A DNA stretch of 64,000 nucleotides from Variovorax boronicumulans (GCF_019352895.1 NZ_JAAAFX010000004.1:248001-312000); one strand, 5' to 3'; positions 10,491 to 20,137 are shown, numbered from the stretch's first letter. Notes: generated by a model from the letters alone, not told the origin. Made by a program: numbers and translations.

Positions 10491-11177
10491 TCAGCCTGCC
10501 AGGTTGGCGCGCATCGTGGAAATCACGCCGGCGTAGTCCTTGGCGTTGAAGATCGCGCTGCCGGCCACGAAGGTGTCGGCGCCGGCCGAGGCCACGCGCG
10601 CGATGTTGTCGGCCTTGATGCCGCCGTCGACCTCGAGCCGGATGTCGCGCCCGCTCTGCTCGATGCGCTTGCGCGCCAGCTCGATCTTGCGCAGCGCCGA
10701 ATCGATGAAGCTCTGGCCGCCGAAACCGGGGTTCACGCTCATGATCAGGATCAGGTCGATGTCGTCGATCGCCCAGTCGAGCGCTTCGAGGCCGGCGCCC
10801 GGGTTGAACACCAGGCCCGGCTTGCAGCCCGCGGCGCGGATCGCCTGGATGCTGCGGTGCACGTGCGGCGAGGCATCGGGGTGGAAGCTGATGTAGTCGG
10901 CGCCCGCCTGCGCGAAGGCCGCGGCCAGCGCGTCGACCGGCTGGATCATCAGGTGCACGTCGATGGGCACGGGCGTGCCGTCGGCGGTCTTGGCGTAGGG
11001 CTTGAGTGCCTGGCAGATCATCGGGCCGAAGCTCAGGTTCGGCACGTAGTGGTTGTCCATCACGTCGAAATGGATCCAGTCGGCGCCGGCCGCGATCACG
11101 TCGGTCAGTTCTTTGCCGAGGTGCGCGAAGTCGGCGGACAGGATGGAAGGCGCGATGCGGTAGGTGGGGCTGCTCAT
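10491..11177 (-). CDS. rpe: Ribulose-phosphate 3-epimerase
   Basis: 228-residue TIM-barrel enzyme that interconverts ribulose 5-phosphate and xylulose 5-phosphate in the pentose phosphate pathway. Signature segments: [13 protein letters not shown] at the start, [19 protein letters not shown] with metal ligands, [18 protein letters not shown], and EVDGGIK for the second catalytic Asp. Length is usual. It lies tail to tail with the GlxA-type regulator, four bases apart, and head to head with apaG across 50 bases that must carry both promoters. Confidence 0.97.
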   Translation of the reverse strand: MSSPTYRIAPSILSADFAHLGKELTDVIAAGADWIHFDVMDNHYVPNLSFGPMICQALKPYAKTADGTPVPIDVHLMIQPVDALAAAFAQAGADYISFHPDASPHVHRSIQAIRAAGCKPGLVFNPGAGLEALDWAIDDIDLILIMSVNPGFGGQSFIDSALRKIELARKRIEQSGRDIRLEVDGGIKADNIARVASAGADTFVAGSAIFNAKDYAGVISTMRANLAG

Positions 11178-11227
11178 GCTTCGGATTGTCGCAGCGTGTC
11201 GCCGGAGCCAACAGTTACCATTCGCGC

Positions 11228-11623
11228 ATGTCCCAGTCCCCCATGAGCGTCCAGGTCGATCCGCGCTACCTCCCCGAGCAATCCTCGCCGGACGACCACG
11301 TCTACACCTTCTCTTACACCATCACCGTGACCAACGTCGGCAAGGTCGCGGCCCAGCTGATCGCGCGCCACTGGCTGATCAACGACACCTCGGGCCATGC
11401 CCAGGAGGTCAAGGGCCTGGGCGTGATCGGCCAGCAGCCGCTGCTGGCGCCCGGCGAATCCTTCCGCTACACCAGCGGCTGCCGCCTGCAGGCGGCCAGC
11501 GGCACCATGCATGGCAGCTTCTTCGTGGTGGACGAGCACGGCGGGCGCCACGACGTGCCGGTGCCGCTGTTCCTGCTCGAAGCCAACACCGACGGCGCGC
11601 CCGCGGCGCGCGTGCTGCACTAA
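11228..11623 (+). CDS. apaG: ApaG domain protein
   Basis: 131-residue ApaG protein, a fibronectin-like beta sandwich often found near apaH. It contains the family pattern [26 protein letters not shown] and [15 protein letters not shown]. Its role is not well settled: the fold is linked to metal efflux and, in eukaryotic homologues, to F-box proteins. MSQSP at 11228 is used as the start; MSVQVD at 11243 is an equally reasonable one. apaH is not nearby. It is followed after 21 bases by the gcr-type gene. Confidence 0.93.
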   Translation: MSQSPMSVQVDPRYLPEQSSPDDHVYTFSYTITVTNVGKVAAQLIARHWLINDTSGHAQEVKGLGVIGQQPLLAPGESFRYTSGCRLQAASGTMHGSFFVVDEHGGRHDVPVPLFLLEANTDGAPAARVLH

Positions 11624-11644
11624 GCCCGGCGCCCCGCCTCCAGG

Positions 11645-13624
11645 ATGCGCGCCCAGAGCGATCTGTCGACGCTGCTCGCCCGACTCGATCCGGCGGCGGG
11701 CACCCCTGAGCGCCACGTCTGGCTGATCGACCTGTTCGACTGGCTGCGCGGCGAGCGCGGCACGCCCCAGGCCGCCGCCGCGCGCGTGCGCCTGCTGCTC
11801 GACGCCGTCGACGGCCGACCCGCACTGCGCGAACGCGTGCGAGCCTGGTGGTCGGCCTTCACGCGCGACGTCGACCTCACGGCCCTGCTGGCCGACCACG
11901 GCTTCGCGCCGCGCACCGCCTTCCTCAGCGAACTCAGCGAGCGCCTGCGCCGCAAGCTGCTGCCCGGCACGCCCGAGACCACCGATGCCTCGGAACTGTT
12001 CCGCATGGTGCTGCCCGGCGACTTCGATGCGCGCTGGATCGCGCTGCTCGACGAGGCCACGCTGACCCGCGTGGGCGAACTGCTGGCCGATGGGCCAGGC
12101 GCCCCGGTGGATGAAGACATCCCGCGCTGGCGCCACACCGTGATGGACGCCATCACCTACTGCAGCAGCCAGGTGGTCGCGGCCGGTTTCTCGCCCGAGC
12201 TGCGCCTGCGCATGAGCGACCCGGTGCGCCAGTCGCGCCCCTTCCACACGCTGATGTCCAGCCTGGACGACCTGCGCGACGAGATGTTCCACACGCCGCG
12301 CGACGAGGCCGCGCTGCAGGCCGCCTACCTCGCCTTCCGCGACCGGCTCGACGCCTGCCGGCTGGGCGCGTCCTCGGTCTACACCCATCTCGAGGACCAC
12401 GGCATCTCGGTGGGCCTGGTGTTCCGGCTGCGGCAATTGCGCGAGCGTGTGCTGCGCATCCGCGAGCTGCTCGACTGCCTGATGATGCCCGCGCCGCAGG
12501 CCAGCGTGGCCCGGCTGGTCGGCAAGCTGGTCACGGCCGGCGGCGAGCGCAGCAGCATCCGCGCGCTGATCGCCTCCAACTCCTCGATGCTCGCGGCCAA
12601 GGTCACCGAGCGCAGCGCCGAGGCCGGCGAGCACTACATCACGCGCGACCGCAGCGCCTACGCGCAGATGGTGCGCAAGGCCGCGGGCGGCGGCGCGCTG
12701 ACCTCGGTCACGGTGCTGCTCAAGTTCGCCATCCTGGCGCTCGGGCTCTCGGCGTTCTGGGGCGGACTCGCGGCCGGCCTGATGTATGCGGCCAGCTTCG
12801 TCGCGATCCAGCTGCTGCACCTGACGCTGGCCACCAAGCAGCCCGCGATGACCGCACCGGCCATGGCCGCCAAGCTGCGCGACCTCAAGTCCGAGGGCGC
12901 GGTCGATGCCTTCGTCGACGAGGTCACGCACCTGGTGCGCTCGCAGGTGGCGGCGGTGCTGGGCAACGTGCTGGTCGTGGTGCCGGTGGTGCTGGCGATC
13001 GTGGTGGCGGCGCAGCAGCTGCTCGGCGCCGCGCCGCTCGATGCGGTGCATGCGGTCGACGTGCTGCACGGCCTGTCGCTCGCAGGGCCGACCGCGCTGT
13101 ACGCGGCCTTCACCGGGCTGCTGCTGTTCGCGGCCAGCATCGTGGCCGGCTGGACGGAAAACGCCTTTGTCCTGCATCGTCTGGACTCGGCCATGCGTTA
13201 CAACCCCCGCATCGGCGCCTTCCTCGGCGCCGCCCGGGCCCGTCGCTGGGCCGACTTCATGCGCACACACATCTCCGGCTTCGCTTCCAACATCTCGCTG
13301 GGCCTCATGCTGGGCTTGGTGCCCGCGTTCGCGGCCTTCTTCGGCGTGGGGCTGGACGTGCGCCACGTCACGCTCTCGGCCGGCCAGATCGCGGCCGCGG
13401 CCGGTGCGCTCGGCCCGGCCGCGCTGCAGCTGCCCGCGCTGTGGTGGGCGGTCGCGGCCGTGCCGCTGATCGGCGCGCTCAACGTGAGCGTGAGCTTCTA
13501 CTTCGCCTTCCGCCTCGCCCTGCGCGCCCACAGCGTGAACGCCATCGACCGCGCGCGCATCCGTTCCGCGATCTGGGCCCGGTGGCGCAGCCGGCCTGCC
13601 ACCTTCTTCGTGCCTGCCCGATGA
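11645..13624 (+). CDS. Gcr-family membrane protein (database label: site-specific recombinase)
   Basis: 659 residues matching the family named after gonococcal Gcr. The first 350 residues are soluble and helical. The rest carries about five membrane segments, for example in LLKFAILALGLSAFWGGLAA, in VLVVVPVVLAIVVAA, and near the C-terminus in WWAVAAVPLIGAL. I see neither the Ser nor the Tyr recombinase active-site pattern, so recombination as a function is doubtful and an inner-membrane role is more likely. Its stop overlaps the start of the antiporter gene (ATGA), which implies coupled translation in the gcr-antiporter-YbdK-thiL run. Confidence 0.85.
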   Translation: MRAQSDLSTLLARLDPAAGTPERHVWLIDLFDWLRGERGTPQAAAARVRLLLDAVDGRPALRERVRAWWSAFTRDVDLTALLADHGFAPRTAFLSELSERLRRKLLPGTPETTDASELFRMVLPGDFDARWIALLDEATLTRVGELLADGPGAPVDEDIPRWRHTVMDAITYCSSQVVAAGFSPELRLRMSDPVRQSRPFHTLMSSLDDLRDEMFHTPRDEAALQAAYLAFRDRLDACRLGASSVYTHLEDHGISVGLVFRLRQLRERVLRIRELLDCLMMPAPQASVARLVGKLVTAGGERSSIRALIASNSSMLAAKVTERSAEAGEHYITRDRSAYAQMVRKAAGGGALTSVTVLLKFAILALGLSAFWGGLAAGLMYAASFVAIQLLHLTLATKQPAMTAPAMAAKLRDLKSEGAVDAFVDEVTHLVRSQVAAVLGNVLVVVPVVLAIVVAAQQLLGAAPLDAVHAVDVLHGLSLAGPTALYAAFTGLLLFAASIVAGWTENAFVLHRLDSAMRYNPRIGAFLGAARARRWADFMRTHISGFASNISLGLMLGLVPAFAAFFGVGLDVRHVTLSAGQIAAAAGALGPAALQLPALWWAVAAVPLIGALNVSVSFYFAFRLALRAHSVNAIDRARIRSAIWARWRSRPATFFVPAR

Positions 13625-14904
13625 CCTCCTTCATTCCCGCCGATCTCCTGGGTTTCTGGGCCGAATGGGTGCGCCCCTCGGCCGGCCTTCCGACCGTGTT
13701 GTGGTCGCTGCTGATCGCAGCCGCCGCGGCTTCGGGCCACCTGGTGCAACGCTACATGGGCCTGCCCAAGGTGGTGGGCTATGCCATCGTCGGCACGCTG
13801 GTCGGCCTGGCCGGCTTCGAAGGCGCGGTCTGGCCGCTGCAGGGCATCAGCCTGTTCCTGCTCGAGCTGGGCGTGGCCATCGTGCTGTTCGAGGCCGGCG
13901 GCCGGCTGCCGCTGCGCTGGTTCCGCCACAACCCGATGCTGCTGCTGCAGAGCCTGCTCGAATCGGCGCTGACCTACTTCGGCGTGTTCTGGACGCTGCA
14001 ATGGCTGGGCGTGCCCGAGCCGGTGGCCAACCCGGTCGCGCTGATCGCCATCGTCGCCTCGCCCGCGGTGCTGAGCCGCGTGGTGATGGACACCGGCGCC
14101 TCCGGCCCGGTGACCGAGCGCGCGCTCACGCTGGCCACGCTCAACACCTTCTATGCGCTGGCCCTGGGCTATGCGCAGGCCGGCCTGCTCGAACGCGGCC
14201 CGGCCGGCCTGATCAGCAAGCTCTACCCGGTGCTGGTGGTGCTGGGCGTGTCCTTCGTGGTGGGTGCGGTGCTGGCCCTGGCCATGCGCTCGGCGCTGCG
14301 GGTCATGAGCCCGACCAGCGAGAACACCTCGATCCTGCTGCTCGCGCTGATCGGCGCGGGCGCCGCGCTGGCCGCCCACTTCGGCGGTGCCGCGCCGCTG
14401 GCCGCGCTGATCGGCGGCATCCTGCTCAAGCAGCTCAATCCCAAGCCCTGGGCCTGGCCGCGCCAGCTGGGCACCGCCGCCTCGCTGCTGACCATGCTGA
14501 TGTTCGTGCTGGTGTCGATCGTCGCCGCGCAGGGCGACTGGAGCATGCCCGTGGCCAGCCTGGTGCTGGCCGTCATCGGCGTGCGCCTGGTGGCCAAGAT
14601 CGCCGGCGTGGCGATCGCCAACAAGGGCAGCGGCACCAGCTGGAAGCAGGCCTTCTGGGTCGGCTGCGCGATGTCGCCGCTGTCGTCGATCGCGCTGCTG
14701 ATCGCCTCGAACTTCGCCAGCGCCTCGCCGCTGCTGGGCGCGATGATCACGCAGATCACGCTGCCCGCGATCCTGCTGATGGAGGTGCTGGGCGCGGTGC
14801 TCGCCACCGTGGCGGTGCATGCCTCGGGCGAGAGCCACCGGCCCTGGGCGCCCGAGGCCTTCGCCCGCCCCGAGGAACGTGAAAGCAGAGACACCCAACG
14901 ATGA
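13621..14904 (+). CDS. Kef-like cation:proton antiporter (CPA2 family), membrane domain only
   Basis: 427 residues with about twelve membrane segments. The region [19 protein letters not shown] and the following [20 protein letters not shown] match the CPA2/Na-H exchanger core. Unlike KefB and KefC there is no C-terminal nucleotide-binding (TrkA-N) domain: after the last helix only about 25 polar residues remain. It starts in the ATGA overlap with the gcr-type gene and ends in another ATGA overlap with a YbdK-type ligase gene. Since Kef systems are glutathione-gated, the linkage to a gamma-glutamylcysteine ligase-like enzyme is suggestive but unproven. Confidence 0.88.
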   Translation: MTSFIPADLLGFWAEWVRPSAGLPTVLWSLLIAAAAASGHLVQRYMGLPKVVGYAIVGTLVGLAGFEGAVWPLQGISLFLLELGVAIVLFEAGGRLPLRWFRHNPMLLLQSLLESALTYFGVFWTLQWLGVPEPVANPVALIAIVASPAVLSRVVMDTGASGPVTERALTLATLNTFYALALGYAQAGLLERGPAGLISKLYPVLVVLGVSFVVGAVLALAMRSALRVMSPTSENTSILLLALIGAGAALAAHFGGAAPLAALIGGILLKQLNPKPWAWPRQLGTAASLLTMLMFVLVSIVAAQGDWSMPVASLVLAVIGVRLVAKIAGVAIANKGSGTSWKQAFWVGCAMSPLSSIALLIASNFASASPLLGAMITQITLPAILLMEVLGAVLATVAVHASGESHRPWAPEAFARPEERESRDTQR

Positions 14905-16088
14905 GCACGCAGAACCCTTCGCCCGGTGCGGCACCTTCGCTGCCCGCCGACCGCAGCGTCAAGCTCGAGCGCTTCAACAAGTCCGAAGCGCTGTCGCTGG
15001 GCGTGGAGCTCGAGCTGCAGCTGGTCAACACCAACGACTACGACCTCGCGCCCTATGCCGAGGACATGCTGCGCCTGATGGCGCAGACGCCGCTGCCCGG
15101 CAGCGTGGTGCCCGAGATGACCTCGAGCATGATCGAGATCTCGACCGACATCTGCCATTCGGCGCAGGACGTGATCGACCAGCTCACGCCGATCCGCGAT
15201 GCGCTGGTCAAGAGCGCCGACAAGCTCAACATCGCGGTGCTGGGCGGCGGCACGCATGCCTTCCAGCAATGGCACGAGCAGCGCATCTACGACAAGCCGC
15301 GCTTTCGCGAGCTGTCGGAGCTCTACGGCTACCTGAGCAAGCAGTTCACCATCTTCGGCCAGCACGTGCACATCGGCTGCCCCGATGCCGACGCCGCGCT
15401 GCTGATGCTGCACCGCATGTCGCGCTACATCCCGCACTTCATCGCGTTGTCGGCCTCCTCGCCCTATGTGCAGGGGCAGGACACGCAGTTCGATTCGGCC
15501 CGGCTCAACTCGGTGTTCGCCTTCCCGCTGTCGGGCCGCGCGCCCTTCACGCTGTCCTGGAAGGAGTTCGAGAACTACTTTGAGCGCATGACCCGCACCG
15601 GCGTGGTCCGCAGCATGAAGGACTTCTACTGGGACATCCGGCCCAAGCCCGAGTTCGGCACCATCGAGATCCGCGTGTTCGACACGCCGCTGACGGTCGA
15701 GCGCGCGGCCGCGCTGGCGGGCTACGTGCAGTCGCTGGGCGCCTGGTTCCTGCAGGAACAGCCCTTCATGCCGACCGAGGACGACTACCTGGTCTACACC
15801 TACAACCGTTTCCAGGCCTGCCGCTTCGGGCTCGACGCGGTCTACGTCGACCCGGCCACCGGCCAGCACATGCCGTTGCGCGAACACATCCTGATGACCA
15901 TGACGCAGCTCGAGTGGCACAGCGAGGCGATCAACGCGAGCCGCTCGATCGCGCAGCTGCGCACCGACGTCGAAGCCAGCCAGAACGACGCGCGCTGGCT
16001 GCGCGAGAAGCAGTCGAAGGAAAAGCTGCTGGCCGAAGTGGTACGGCAGGCCGCGCTGCGTTTCCGCAACCCGCCGAAGTGGCCATGA
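14901..16088 (+). CDS. YbdK-type carboxylate-amine ligase (glutamate-cysteine ligase family 2)
   Basis: 395-residue ATP-dependent enzyme of the GCS2 family, related to Escherichia coli YbdK, which has weak glutamate-cysteine ligase activity. Visible motifs: [11 protein letters not shown] (metal-binding Glu residues), [32 protein letters not shown], and [17 protein letters not shown]. It may make gamma-glutamylcysteine for glutathione or join another acid-amine pair. Length is near the family norm. The gene is coupled by 4-base overlaps to the antiporter upstream and thiL downstream. Confidence 0.9.
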   Translation: MSTQNPSPGAAPSLPADRSVKLERFNKSEALSLGVELELQLVNTNDYDLAPYAEDMLRLMAQTPLPGSVVPEMTSSMIEISTDICHSAQDVIDQLTPIRDALVKSADKLNIAVLGGGTHAFQQWHEQRIYDKPRFRELSELYGYLSKQFTIFGQHVHIGCPDADAALLMLHRMSRYIPHFIALSASSPYVQGQDTQFDSARLNSVFAFPLSGRAPFTLSWKEFENYFERMTRTGVVRSMKDFYWDIRPKPEFGTIEIRVFDTPLTVERAAALAGYVQSLGAWFLQEQPFMPTEDDYLVYTYNRFQACRFGLDAVYVDPATGQHMPLREHILMTMTQLEWHSEAINASRSIAQLRTDVEASQNDARWLREKQSKEKLLAEVVRQAALRFRNPPKWP

Positions 16089-17080
16089 TGGGCGAGTTCG
16101 ACCTGATCGCGCGCTACTTCACGCGCCCGGCGCAGGGCCGCATGGCGACCGGCGCGGCGGGCGCGGTGGTGCTCGGCGTGGGCGACGACTGCGCGCTGCT
16201 GCAGCCCGCGCCCGGCATGCAGCTGGCCGTGTCGACCGACATGCTGGTCGAGGGCCGGCACTTCCTCTCGACCGTCGACCCGGTGCGGCTGGGCCACAAG
16301 TCGCTGGCCGTGAACCTCAGCGACCTGGCCGCCTGCGGCGCGCGGCCGCTGGCCTTCACGCTGGCGCTGTCGCTGCCGTCGGTCGATGAAAGCTGGCTCG
16401 ACGGTTTCTCGCGCGGCCTTTTCGCGCTGGCCGACGAACACGGCTGCGCGCTCGTCGGTGGCGACACCACGCGCGGCCCGCTCAACATCTGCATCACGGT
16501 CTTTGGCGAGGTGCCCCAAGGGGGCGCGCTGCTGCGCTCGGGCGCCAAGGCCGGCGACGACCTCTGGGTCAGCGGCACGCTGGGCGATGCGCGGCTGGCG
16601 CTCGAAGTGTTCCGCGGCACGCTCGAACTGCCGGCCGAACTGTTCGCGCTGGCGCGCGCGCGCATGGAAACGCCCGCGCCCCGCGTGGCGCTGGGCCAGG
16701 CGCTGCGCGGCATCGCCAGCGCGGCGGCCGACGTGAGCGACGGCCTGCTGGGCGACCTGTCGCACATCCTTCGCGCCAGCGGCGTGGGCGCGGTGGTCGA
16801 TGCCGACGCCGCGGCCGGCTGCATCGCGGCCCGGGCCCATCCGGCCTTCGACCTCGGCGACGAACTGCAGCGCCTGTGCGCGCTCTCGGGCGGCGACGAT
16901 TACGAGCTGGTGTTCACCGCGCCGGCAACGGCACGCGAAGCCGTGGCCCAGGCCGGCCGCGCGAGCGCCACCGCGGTGACGCGCATCGGCCGCACCGAGG
17001 CCGCGCCCGGCGTGCGCATCGTCGACGCGGCGCGCGCGCCGGTCGAACAGCGCTTCACCTCATTCGATCACTTCGTGTGA
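16085..17080 (+). CDS. thiL: Thiamine-phosphate kinase
   Basis: Phosphorylates thiamine monophosphate to thiamine diphosphate, the active cofactor. 331 residues with the PurM/ThiL layout: [10 protein letters not shown] at the start, VGDDCAL with metal-binding Asp, [33 protein letters not shown], and SDGLLGDL. Two tandem ATGs at 16085 and 16088 are possible; the first overlaps the stop of the preceding ligase. The 3' end overlaps the convergent TPR gene by 13 bases. No TPP riboswitch precedes the run. Confidence 0.95.
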   Translation: MMGEFDLIARYFTRPAQGRMATGAAGAVVLGVGDDCALLQPAPGMQLAVSTDMLVEGRHFLSTVDPVRLGHKSLAVNLSDLAACGARPLAFTLALSLPSVDESWLDGFSRGLFALADEHGCALVGGDTTRGPLNICITVFGEVPQGGALLRSGAKAGDDLWVSGTLGDARLALEVFRGTLELPAELFALARARMETPAPRVALGQALRGIASAAADVSDGLLGDLSHILRASGVGAVVDADAAAGCIAARAHPAFDLGDELQRLCALSGGDDYELVFTAPATAREAVAQAGRASATAVTRIGRTEAAPGVRIVDAARAPVEQRFTSFDHFV

Positions 17081-17415
17081 TCCGTTGAAGCAGGCGGCTG
17101 CAGGCGCTTGAGCCGCACCGCGAGCTCGCGTTCCAGCTGACGCTCGCCCTGCCTTCGGGCCGCCTCCAGCGCCTGCGCAAAGGCCTCGGCCGCCACGGCG
17201 GGCTCGCCCTCTTCCAACGCGATCAGGCCCCGCAGACGGCCCGCGGCCGCGAAGCCCGGCTGGTGCGCCAGCGCCTGTTCGACGTGGCCGCGCGCGCGCT
17301 CGAGTTCGCCGCGCCGGTGGTAGGCCAGCGCCAGGCCCATGCGCAGCAGCGCGTTGTCGGTGCCCTTGGCCAGCAGCTTTTCGAGAGCCTCCGGCGCGGG
17401 GCCGCTGGCGGTCAT
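17068..17415 (-). CDS. Small tetratricopeptide-repeat protein
   Basis: 115 residues forming about three TPR-like helical pairs: ALLRMGLALAYHRRGELERA, the next pair around GFAAAGRLRGLIALEEGE, and AEAFAQALEAARRQGE. Such proteins act as scaffolds. It starts in an ATGA overlap with the DUF2165-like gene and so is the last gene of the MFS exporter operon. No enzyme motif is present, and its partner is unknown. Confidence 0.75.
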   Translation of the reverse strand: MTASGPAPEALEKLLAKGTDNALLRMGLALAYHRRGELERARGHVEQALAHQPGFAAAGRLRGLIALEEGEPAVAAEAFAQALEAARRQGERQLERELAVRLKRLQPPASTDHTK

Positions 17416-17897
17416 GCGGCCACGCCCCAATGCAGTACGCCGAAGGTCGCGAGGATCCACAGCAAGAGCAGGAAGTGGGTCTGCTGCAGCGCCTCCTGCC
17501 GGATCCAGTAGGCCGTCGCCAGGCCGCCCAGCAGCATCGCCAGCACCGCGGCCGAGAGCGCAGCCAGGCCGAGGTCGAACCAGGGCAAGGCCGGCACGCG
17601 CGTGCCATGCGTGGCCCACAGCGCGCAGCCGGTCCAGAGCGCGGCCGCGGCGACGAACTGCAGCAGCACCACGCCGAGCAGGCCTAGCCGGTGCAGCAAG
17701 GGCGAGCGGATCGCGCGGCGGCGCAGGGGCGTGTCGATGGCCGGCGCCTCGGCCAGCGGCGCCATCGACAGCGTGCGGCCGACCGCGGCCGCTGCGCCCT
17801 GGAAATCCTGGACGTTGTTGAGCACCGCGAGGCTGGCCCAGAGCGCGAGCCCCAGCGCCTGTGTGGCGGCGAACAGCGCAGTGGCGTCGAGGCTCAT
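17412..17897 (-). CDS. DUF2165-like small membrane protein
   Basis: 161 residues with four predicted membrane segments (about residues 8-25, 74-95, 108-130 and 140-158). The pattern LNNVQDFQGAAAAVGRTLSM resembles the NN-x-D-y..hVlSM signature of DUF2165 proteins, but the second signature (a Trp-rich WNGQ segment) is not clear, so the family name is tentative. It overlaps both neighbours by 4 bases (MFS gene upstream, TPR gene downstream), which shows it is part of the same operon. Confidence 0.7.
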   Translation of the reverse strand: MSLDATALFAATQALGLALWASLAVLNNVQDFQGAAAAVGRTLSMAPLAEAPAIDTPLRRRAIRSPLLHRLGLLGVVLLQFVAAAALWTGCALWATHGTRVPALPWFDLGLAALSAAVLAMLLGGLATAYWIRQEALQQTHFLLLLWILATFGVLHWGVAA

Positions 17898-19357
17898 GCG
17901 GGGCGCCGCGTCGCGCGCCGGGCCAGCAGGGCGGCCGCCAGCGGTGCCAGTGCAAAGCTGGCGAACAGCCACAGCGCCGCCGACTGCGCACCGGCCACGC
18001 CGCCGGGCGAGGTCAGGCCCGCCGCATTGGCCACCAGGCCCGCGATGGCCGCACCCACCGCCATGCCGTAGAGCTGCACCGTGGTGATCGAGGCCGAGGC
18101 GATGCCCTCCTCGCCCTTGGGCGCCAGCGCCATCACGCGCGTCAGCAGGTGCGGCCAGCCGATGCCCACGCCCAGGCCGACGGCGCTGAGCGCCAGCGCC
18201 ATCAGCGCCAGCGTCGGGCCGGCGGCCAGCGCGCCGCTGGTGGGCACGGCCCAGGCCAGCACGCCCAGGCCCAGCGCCGACAACACCGGCCCGAGGCGCA
18301 GCAGGCGGTCGGCGGCCGCGCCATGACGGCCCGACGAGCCCAGCGAGCCCACGCTCCAGCCTGCCGCCATCGCGGCCGTGAGGTAGCCCGCGGCCAGCGG
18401 ACTGTGGCCCTGCAGCAGCTGCAGGAAATAGGGCACGAAGATTTCGGTGGTGGTGCCGACCAGCAGCAGCGCGATGGCCGCGTAGATCGCGCCCAGCGGC
18501 CGGCCCAGCGCATAGGCGCCGGTGGGCAGCAGGCGCACCGTGGCGCGCCGGTCTTGGCGGCTGGCCAGCCAGCCCAGCCCCAGGCCGACCGCCACCGCGA
18601 CCGCCTGCGCCACCAGCGAGTCCAGCAGCCCGCCCGCAGCGATCGACAGCACCGACAGCGCCAGCAGCGCGATCTGCGGCGCGGGCACGCGCGGCAGGGT
18701 GTCGGGCCGTCGATGCTGCACGCCGGCCCTGGGCGACAGCTGCCAGCTCACCAGCAGCCCCTGCAGCAGGGCCAGCGGCAGCAGCGCCCAGAAGGCCCAG
18801 CGCCAGTGGCCGGCCTGGGCGAACAGGCCGCCCACCGCCGGGCCGCACAGCGTCGCCACGCCCCACATGCCCGAGACCAGCGCCACCGCACGCGGCCACA
18901 GCCGCGGCGCGAACACCCGGCTGATCAGCGCGTAGCTCAGCGCCGCGAGGATGCCCCCGCCCAGGCCCTGCACGGTGCGGCCGGTGAGCAGCCAGGGCAT
19001 GGACAGCGCCAGCGCGCAGCCCGCCGAGCCTGCGGCGAACACCGCCAGCGCGGCCAGGCAGGCACCGCGCGGCCCGAGCGCAGCCAGCAGGCGCACCGAC
19101 AGGGCCGCGCCGACGATCGAGCCGACCACGAACAGCGTGGTGCTCCAGGCATACCAGTCGAGCCCGCCGATCTCGCGCACCACCGAGGGCAGCACCGTGG
19201 TCACGATGTGCACGTTGACCGCATGCAGCGCGACGCCGCCGGTCAGCGCCAGCGCGCGCCAGCCGTTGCGGCCGGTGAAGAGTTCGGACCAGCCGGCGGT
19301 GCTGTCGGAGGCGGAGGGCGATGGGGCGGCATCCACCGGGGAGGCTTGTGAGGTCAT
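17894..19357 (-). CDS. MFS transporter, probable drug exporter (DHA2-like)
   Basis: 487 residues with 12-14 membrane segments. Motifs of the drug:proton antiporter group are visible: HIVTTVLPSVVREIGGLDW in helix 1, the loop after helix 2, and WGVATLCGPAVGGLFA (motif C of exporters, helix 5). It probably expels a small molecule across the inner membrane. ATG at 19357 is preferred; an upstream in-frame TTG at 19393 would lie inside the promoter. The promoter (TTGTTT, 17 bases, TAATAT) is bracketed by two CAAG-N6-CTTG sites next to the divergent regulator. Confidence 0.88.
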   Translation of the reverse strand: MTSQASPVDAAPSPSASDSTAGWSELFTGRNGWRALALTGGVALHAVNVHIVTTVLPSVVREIGGLDWYAWSTTLFVVGSIVGAALSVRLLAALGPRGACLAALAVFAAGSAGCALALSMPWLLTGRTVQGLGGGILAALSYALISRVFAPRLWPRAVALVSGMWGVATLCGPAVGGLFAQAGHWRWAFWALLPLALLQGLLVSWQLSPRAGVQHRRPDTLPRVPAPQIALLALSVLSIAAGGLLDSLVAQAVAVAVGLGLGWLASRQDRRATVRLLPTGAYALGRPLGAIYAAIALLLVGTTTEIFVPYFLQLLQGHSPLAAGYLTAAMAAGWSVGSLGSSGRHGAAADRLLRLGPVLSALGLGVLAWAVPTSGALAAGPTLALMALALSAVGLGVGIGWPHLLTRVMALAPKGEEGIASASITTVQLYGMAVGAAIAGLVANAAGLTSPGGVAGAQSAALWLFASFALAPLAAALLARRATRRPA

Positions 19358-19390
19358 GCGTCGATCGCCGGACGGGCCGGCGTTATTATC

Positions 19391-19404
19391 CAAGTCAGAT
19401 CTTG
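19391..19404. promoter_or_regulatory. Operator O1 (CAAG-N6-CTTG) downstream of MFS promoter -10
   Basis: CAAGTCAGATCTTG, extended by one more complementary pair (C at 19390, G at 19405). It sits just downstream of the leftward -10 (TAATAT, 19411-19406) of the exporter gene, where a bound repressor would block transcription. It shares half sites and spacing with the second site 41 bp away, about four helical turns. Confidence 0.7.
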
Positions 19405-19405
19405 G

Positions 19406-19434
19406 ATATTAGACTTGCACCACAAATTAAACAA
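19406..19434 (-). promoter_or_regulatory. Probable sigma-70 promoter of the MFS exporter operon
   Basis: On the minus strand, TTGTTT (19434-19429), a 17-base spacer, then TAATAT (19411-19406). The region is strongly AT-rich compared with its surroundings. A rightward pair TTGGAT (19403-19408), 17 bases, ATTAAA (19426-19431) overlaps it and could drive the regulator gene with a leader of only about 12 bases. Confidence 0.6.
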
Positions 19435-19445
19435 GTAAATACTTG
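19432..19445. promoter_or_regulatory. Operator O2 (CAAG-N6-CTTG) overlapping MFS promoter -35
   Basis: CAAGTAAATACTTG, a near-perfect palindrome (CAAGTA, AA, TACTTG) ending five bases before the regulator start codon. It overlaps the -35 box of the exporter promoter and the predicted transcription start of the regulator, so one protein bound here could repress both genes. Confidence 0.7.
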
Positions 19446-19450
19446 CATAA

Positions 19451-20137
19451 ATGGAAGCCGACGCCGCCACAGCCACCGCCGACCGCCTGCTGTTCGCCCT
19501 GAAGACGAACGGGCCGACCGCGACCGCCGCTCTCGCCGCAGAACTCACGATCACCGGCGAGGCCGCGCGCCAGCAGCTGCAGAAGCTGCTGGCCGCGGGG
19601 CTGGTCGAAGGCCGGCTGCAGCCGCAGGCCGGTGCGGGCCGCCCGCGCAGCCACTGGGCCTTGACGGCCGCGGGCCATGCGCGCTTTCCGGACGCGCACG
19701 CGCAGCTCACGGTGCAACTGCTCGCCACGGTGCGCGAGGTGTTCGGCGAAGAAGGCCTGGACCGGCTCATCGCCACCCGCGAACAGGCCGCGCGCACGGC
19801 CTACCTGCAGGCCTGCAACGGGATCGAGGCGCTCGAGCCGAGGCTGCGCCGGCTGGCCGCGCTGCGCGACGGCGAGGGCTACATGGCGCGCGTCGAACGC
19901 GACGGCGCCGACTGGCTGCTGATCGAGGACCACTGCCCGATCTGCGCCGCCGCCGCCAGCTGCCTGGGCTTCTGCCGCTCCGAGCTCGAGGTGTTCCGCG
20001 AGGTCACGGGGCCGCGCGGTGCGCTGCGGCGCGAGGAGCACCTGATCGCCGGCGCGCGGCGCTGCGTCTACCGCATCACGCCGATCACCCCGGTCGAGGC
20101 GCAGCCGGCGCCCAAGATGCGCGACACTGCGGGGTGA
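19451..20137 (+). CDS. Winged-helix regulator with SufR-like cysteine cluster
   Basis: 228 residues. Residues 10-75 form a winged helix of the ArsR/DeoR type (ATAALAAELTITGEAARQQL is the recognition region, AGRPRSHWALT the wing). The C-terminal half carries Cys162, 165, 171 and 175 in CPICAAAASCLGFC plus Cys205 in GARRCVYRI, an arrangement like the Fe-S binding part of SufR-type repressors. It probably senses redox state or iron-sulfur status and represses the divergent exporter operon through the two CAAG-N6-CTTG sites. Its stop overlaps the pgpA start by one base (TGATG). Confidence 0.85.
   Translation: MEADAATATADRLLFALKTNGPTATAALAAELTITGEAARQQLQKLLAAGLVEGRLQPQAGAGRPRSHWALTAAGHARFPDAHAQLTVQLLATVREVFGEEGLDRLIATREQAARTAYLQACNGIEALEPRLRRLAALRDGEGYMARVERDGADWLLIEDHCPICAAAASCLGFCRSELEVFREVTGPRGALRREEHLIAGARRCVYRITPITPVEAQPAPKMRDTAG

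Noticed and set aside
14880..16090. Canonical gshA call for the ligase gene
   Set aside because: The sequence belongs to the YbdK-type GCS2 group, where true glutamate-cysteine ligase activity is weak or unproven; no symbol given.
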